A stretch of DNA of 64,000 nt from Syntrophobacter sp963666995 (GTDB lineage: Bacteria > Desulfobacterota > Syntrophobacteria > Syntrophobacterales > Syntrophobacteraceae). Of this stretch, positions 61,187 to 64,000 are shown piece by piece. The stretch is from assembly GCA_963666995.1 (NCBI GenBank), contig OY762941.1:3596001-3660000 (forward strand), read 5' to 3'. A program made the position numbers and the translations under genes. Below the pieces are notes generated by a model. It had not been told where the DNA came from. It did no database searches and worked only from the letters and a program-made list of their open reading frames with translations. The stretch's first letter is position 1, and every line of letters starts with the position of its first letter.

Positions 61187-62220
61187 GTTTTGGACCGAGA
61201 TTCCATGTTGTACTGACGGATCACGAGTGGCCTGATTTGAGCATCGAACACGGCATGTTTTCAACGCTGGGCATCAATTTTACGGCCGCACACTGCAAGG
61301 ATGAAGAAGGCGTGCTGAGACTGGCCGAGTGTGCGGATGCCGTTATCACCGGATATGCGCCTATATCGGCGAAGGTAATTCGCTCCCTCCGAAGATGCAG
61401 GATCATTTCCATGAATGCCGTGGGATTCGATAACGTGGACAGGGTTGCGGCCACCGAAGAAGGCATACTGCTGGTGAACTGCCCGGATTACTGCCTTGAT
61501 GAAGTCGCCGACCACACCATGGCCATGGTCCTCTCATGCGCCAGGGGCTTATTTCAGTTCGACCGCAGGGTTCGCGGCAAGATCTGGGATTTCAAGTCGG
61601 CCGGTCCCCGCGAACGTGTCAGGAATTCGGTTCTAGGCCTTATGGGCTTTGGCCGGGTCGCCAAAGCCGTGGCGAAAAGAGCCTCCGGTTTTGGCATGAG
61701 AGTACTGGCCTACGATCCTTTCATCCCCGATGAGTTTCTGAAAGCCAATGGAGTTGAACCCGCCACCAAGCAGGAGACCCTGGCCGCGGCGGATTACCTT
61801 TCCATCCATGTGCCCCTGGCGAAGGAGACGCAGAAGTTCATCGGCGCGCAAGAACTGTTGCGCATGAAAGGTTCTGCATTCTTGATCAATGCCAGCCGGG
61901 GGGGCGTGATAGACGAAGATGCGCTTCATGAAGCATTGAAAAGCGGCATCATTCGAGGGGCGGCGCTCGACGTTGTGGAGCATGAACCCCCCGATTTCAG
62001 GAATCCCCTGCTCAGCCTGGACAACGTATTGATTACCCCCCACGCAGCGTTCTACTCCGAAGAAGCAATGTCGGAAGTGCGGTCAAGGTCGGCCGGAGAG
62101 GTGATCAAGGTACTTACAGGTAAGTTGCCCGACCACATCGTAAACAGCGAAGTACTCGAGAACGGGAAACTCAGAATGAACTCCTTCCCAGGCCTGAGCC
62201 TGCAGGCGAAGGAGTATTAG
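61183..62220 (+). CDS. D-isomer-specific 2-hydroxyacid dehydrogenase
   Basis: 345 residues. NAD-binding core LMGFGRVAKAVAKRASGFGMRVLAYDPF, the substrate region GYAPISAKVIRSL, MNAVGFDNVDRVAA, and the catalytic block with Arg in INASRGGVIDEDALHEAL and Glu-His pair EHEPPDFRN ... ITPHAAFYSEEA. The substrate is not readable; relatives reduce hydroxypyruvate, glyoxylate or branched 2-oxoacids. A second gene of this family starts at 63811. Confidence 0.9.
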   Translation: MSFGPRFHVVLTDHEWPDLSIEHGMFSTLGINFTAAHCKDEEGVLRLAECADAVITGYAPISAKVIRSLRRCRIISMNAVGFDNVDRVAATEEGILLVNCPDYCLDEVADHTMAMVLSCARGLFQFDRRVRGKIWDFKSAGPRERVRNSVLGLMGFGRVAKAVAKRASGFGMRVLAYDPFIPDEFLKANGVEPATKQETLAAADYLSIHVPLAKETQKFIGAQELLRMKGSAFLINASRGGVIDEDALHEALKSGIIRGAALDVVEHEPPDFRNPLLSLDNVLITPHAAFYSEEAMSEVRSRSAGEVIKVLTGKLPDHIVNSEVLENGKLRMNSFPGLSLQAKEY

Positions 62221-62348
62221 GCCCGGACTTTCTTCCGGGGTTTTGCCGGGGGCATGGGAAAGAGAGCAGTACCTGCAGGTCCCCGCCCGAAACAACCGGA
62301 TCGGCCGCGAGCGCGCCTGGGTTTTCAAATCGCTTTAGCCACGCATGG

Positions 62349-62600
62349 TTGAAGCTGTATGAAATGGACAAACCCTTTGCGGGGGGCCACCAGTCCAGTA
62401 TATCGGTCATTATTGAATCCATAAAGATGATGAACGAGCAAAACGGCGTAACTTTCCTGGTGGTCAGCCACGATATGTGGACAGTGGGCCGCCTGTGCGA
62501 AAAAGTCACCGTTTTATGCAAAGGTGAGCGCATAGCCGACGGCACCATGGAAGAAGTGGCCAATAATCCTCAAGTGATCGATGGATACCTCGGCGGATAA
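62349..62600 (+). pseudogene. Fragment of LivG-type ABC ATPase (C-terminal third)
   Basis: About 83 codons, opening at Walker B with a changed sequence (DKPFAGGHQSS in place of DEPFAGLHP), then VTFLVVSHDMWTVGRLCEKVTVLCKGERIADGTMEEVANNPQVIDGYLGG, the typical LivG end. Walker A and the signature are absent from the 130 bp upstream. Remnant of an ABC operon once linked to the hydroxyacid dehydrogenase. Confidence 0.8.
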
Positions 62601-62655
62601 ATCCATTCGGTTAAGACAGCAAAGAACGAATCGTTCGTTTTCAAAGGAGTCTGTG

Positions 62656-63360
62656 ATGTCTCTTAAGAGTTTTAAAGTCATGAGCTTCGACGTGGTCGGC
62701 ACGCTGATCGATTTTGAGCGCGGCATGCTCAACTACCTGAGGGCCAGTGTTCCCGGGGCCGCGATCGAAGACGAGGCCTTCCTCGAGACCTACCGGCATG
62801 TGCGGGGAAGCGTTGGGGCGGGCATGTACCCCGACGACCTGGTGCGTGTATGGCGTGAAATGGCCGGCATGCTTGGCCTGCCCGGCACATTGGCGATGGC
62901 TGAGGGGTTCCGCGACTCGGTCGACAAATGGCCGGCATTCCCCGATTCGGTGGATGCGTTGAAACGCCTGGGCAGCCGATTCAAACTGGTAGCCATGACC
63001 AACACCCGGCGCTGGGCCATGGAGCATTTCGACCGCACGCTTGGCTGGCCCTTCGATGATACGGTCACCGCTGACGATGCGCTGTGCGAAAAACCCGACC
63101 CGCAGTTTTTTGCCTTTACGCGCGGTCGCTTGAGCGCACGCGGTTTTACGCTCGCCGATACGCTTCACGTGGCGCAGAGCCAATACCATGACATCAGGGT
63201 GGCGCGCCGCCTGGGCTACACGGTGTGCTGGATCGAACGCCGGTTTGCTCAGCCCGGCTTCGGCGGCACCAAGGCCGTCCAGGAGTTGACGAAGCCCGAT
63301 TACCATTTCCGTACGCTGGCGGAACTGGCCGATGCGGTGGATGCCGCTGATGCCAGCTAG
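62656..63360 (+). CDS. HAD-superfamily hydrolase (haloacid dehalogenase type)
   Basis: 234 residues from an ATG at 62656 with AAAGGAG upstream. Nucleophile motif FDVVGTLIDFE, motif II VAMTNTRRW, motif III Lys and acidic motif in ADDALCEKPDPQFF, and the later HVAQSQYHDI. Possibly phosphoglycolate-type or 2-haloacid activity. It sits between two decayed ABC ATPase fragments. Confidence 0.85.
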   Translation: MSLKSFKVMSFDVVGTLIDFERGMLNYLRASVPGAAIEDEAFLETYRHVRGSVGAGMYPDDLVRVWREMAGMLGLPGTLAMAEGFRDSVDKWPAFPDSVDALKRLGSRFKLVAMTNTRRWAMEHFDRTLGWPFDDTVTADDALCEKPDPQFFAFTRGRLSARGFTLADTLHVAQSQYHDIRVARRLGYTVCWIERRFAQPGFGGTKAVQELTKPDYHFRTLAELADAVDAADAS

Positions 63361-63395
63361 GCCTGCTGCTTCGGAAGTCTAAAGGGGATAAGGGT

Positions 63396-63751
63396 GATGG
63401 AGACGCCATTACTTGCCGTAGAAGATGTCACTGCCGGTTATGTGGAGGAGATTGACATCCTGGGGAATGGTCTCTTTTGAAATCGAGGAAGGGACCATCT
63501 CCGGGATCATCGGCGCCAACGGCGCCGGGAAATCAACTCTGTTAAAAACGATATTCGGCTTTATTCATCCCCGGGAAGGAAAGGTCTTATTTCAAGGACG
63601 GGAGATTCAAGACGGCGGGACCCACCAAATGAAGGAGATGGGAATCAGCTATATGCTCCAGGAATATAGCACATGCCCCGGACTTTCCGTGCAGGATAAT
63701 CTTCTTTTGGGTGCTTGGACCTTCCGGAAAGATAAGAAACGCGTAAAATAA
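63396..63751 (+). pseudogene. Frameshifted fragment of LivF-type ABC ATPase
   Basis: METPLLAVEDVTAGYVEEIDILGNGLF ends in a TGA at 63478-63480, but FEIEEGTISGIIGANGAGKSTLLKT continues in another frame to 63751, covering Walker A and LQEYSTCPGLSVQDNLLLG but no signature or Walker B. So the gene is both frameshifted and cut off after about 115 codons. Confidence 0.8.
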
Positions 63752-63810
63752 CGGCTTAAAGGTTTTACTGATGTGCAATTGGATTTTTGGAACAGGAGGT
63801 CTGTTTTTCA

Positions 63811-64000
63811 ATGGATAAGCTTCAAAGATTTAAAGTGGCCTTGACCGATCCCCGATGGCTAGACCTTAGCTGTGAAGAAAAACTTTTTGGCGATATAGCC
63901 GATCTTTACAGGTTCGATTGCCGGTCCGAAGAGGAAGTGATTGAGAACTGTGCCGACGCCGATGCTTTGATTGTCAGGTATTCCCCGGTAACAAAGAGGG
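63811..64000 (+). CDS. D-isomer-specific 2-hydroxyacid dehydrogenase, 5' part
   Basis: The ATG at 63811 has AGGAGG about 10 bases upstream. The visible 63 residues (MDKLQRFKVALTDPRWLDLSCEEKLF ... IVRYSPVTKR) match the start of the gene at 61183 (VVLTDHEWPDLSIEHGMF ... ITGYAPISAKV). It runs off the window. Second paralogue in the same block. Confidence 0.82.
   Translation, partial: MDKLQRFKVALTDPRWLDLSCEEKLFGDIADLYRFDCRSEEEVIENCADADALIVRYSPVTKR

Overview
The window looks like the chromosome of a strictly anaerobic, GC-rich deltaproteobacterium of the Syntrophobacter / sulfate-reducer type. The reasons are two [FeFe] hydrogenases with a complete maturation set, an Flx-Hdr electron-bifurcation operon, a tungsten-type aldehyde ferredoxin oxidoreductase, a nickel ECF transporter and many iron-sulfur proteins. 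Syntrophobacter fumaroxidans is my best guess, but this is inference from gene content and not a database match.

Region 1 (1-14.6 kb) is a metal-acquisition island. It holds a BtuCDF/FecBCD-type ABC importer, a TonB-dependent receptor and TonB, the small nickel protein CooT, a NikK-L-L-M-Q nickel ECF system whose NikQ is frameshifted, a fused double-ATPase CbiO/NikO, an outer-membrane beta-barrel protein and an 86-residue protein that is 40% histidine. Region 2 (14.7-20.5 kb) holds an IS630-derived gene with a lost catalytic triad, a periplasmic [FeFe] hydrogenase (HydAB, Tat signal on the small subunit), a DUF3842 protein and a HyaD/HybD-like protein that has lost all three metal ligands. 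Region 3 (20.6-28.5 kb) is hdrCBA-flxDCBA plus a ferritin-like gene. Region 4 (28.8-39.4 kb) is the cytoplasmic [FeFe] hydrogenase block: hydC, a 48-codon cysteine-rich ORF, hydB, hydA, an iron-only hydrogenase regulator, aspA, hydF, hydG and hydE. Region 5 (40-54.3 kb) holds DUF3592, a YgjP-type metallopeptidase, a NagX-like membrane acyltransferase, citrate synthase, AOR, a class III aminotransferase and a complete livKHMGF branched-chain amino-acid ABC operon. Region 6 (55.6-64 kb) holds an iron-sulfur protein, an lspA interrupted by an in-frame TGA, two ADP-ribosylglycohydrolase genes and a sigma-54-type promoter in front of 2-hydroxyacid dehydrogenase and HAD genes mixed with decayed ABC-ATPase fragments.

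The most striking structure is a family of nine transcription leaders. Each has a TTGACA-type -35 box (eight exact, TTGACT in the ninth), an untranslated leader of roughly 120-230 nt, a conserved element close to RRGYCAYGAAGGC and an intrinsic terminator that begins in or directly after that element. They stand in front of tonB, cooT, nikK, nikO/cbiO, the IS630-derived gene, periplasmic hydA, the DUF3842 gene, hdrC and hydC. This looks like a shared attenuation system that ties metal supply to hydrogen and electron-carrier metabolism. I do not recognise it as a known riboswitch class.

Three copies of a ~163-bp element with 16-bp terminal inverted repeats (MITE-like) and one dispersed ~80-bp repeat pair are also present. 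In function, the window reads as metal uptake and storage feeding hydrogenases and W/Ni enzymes, with soluble and periplasmic hydrogen turnover linked to NADH, ferredoxin and Hdr.
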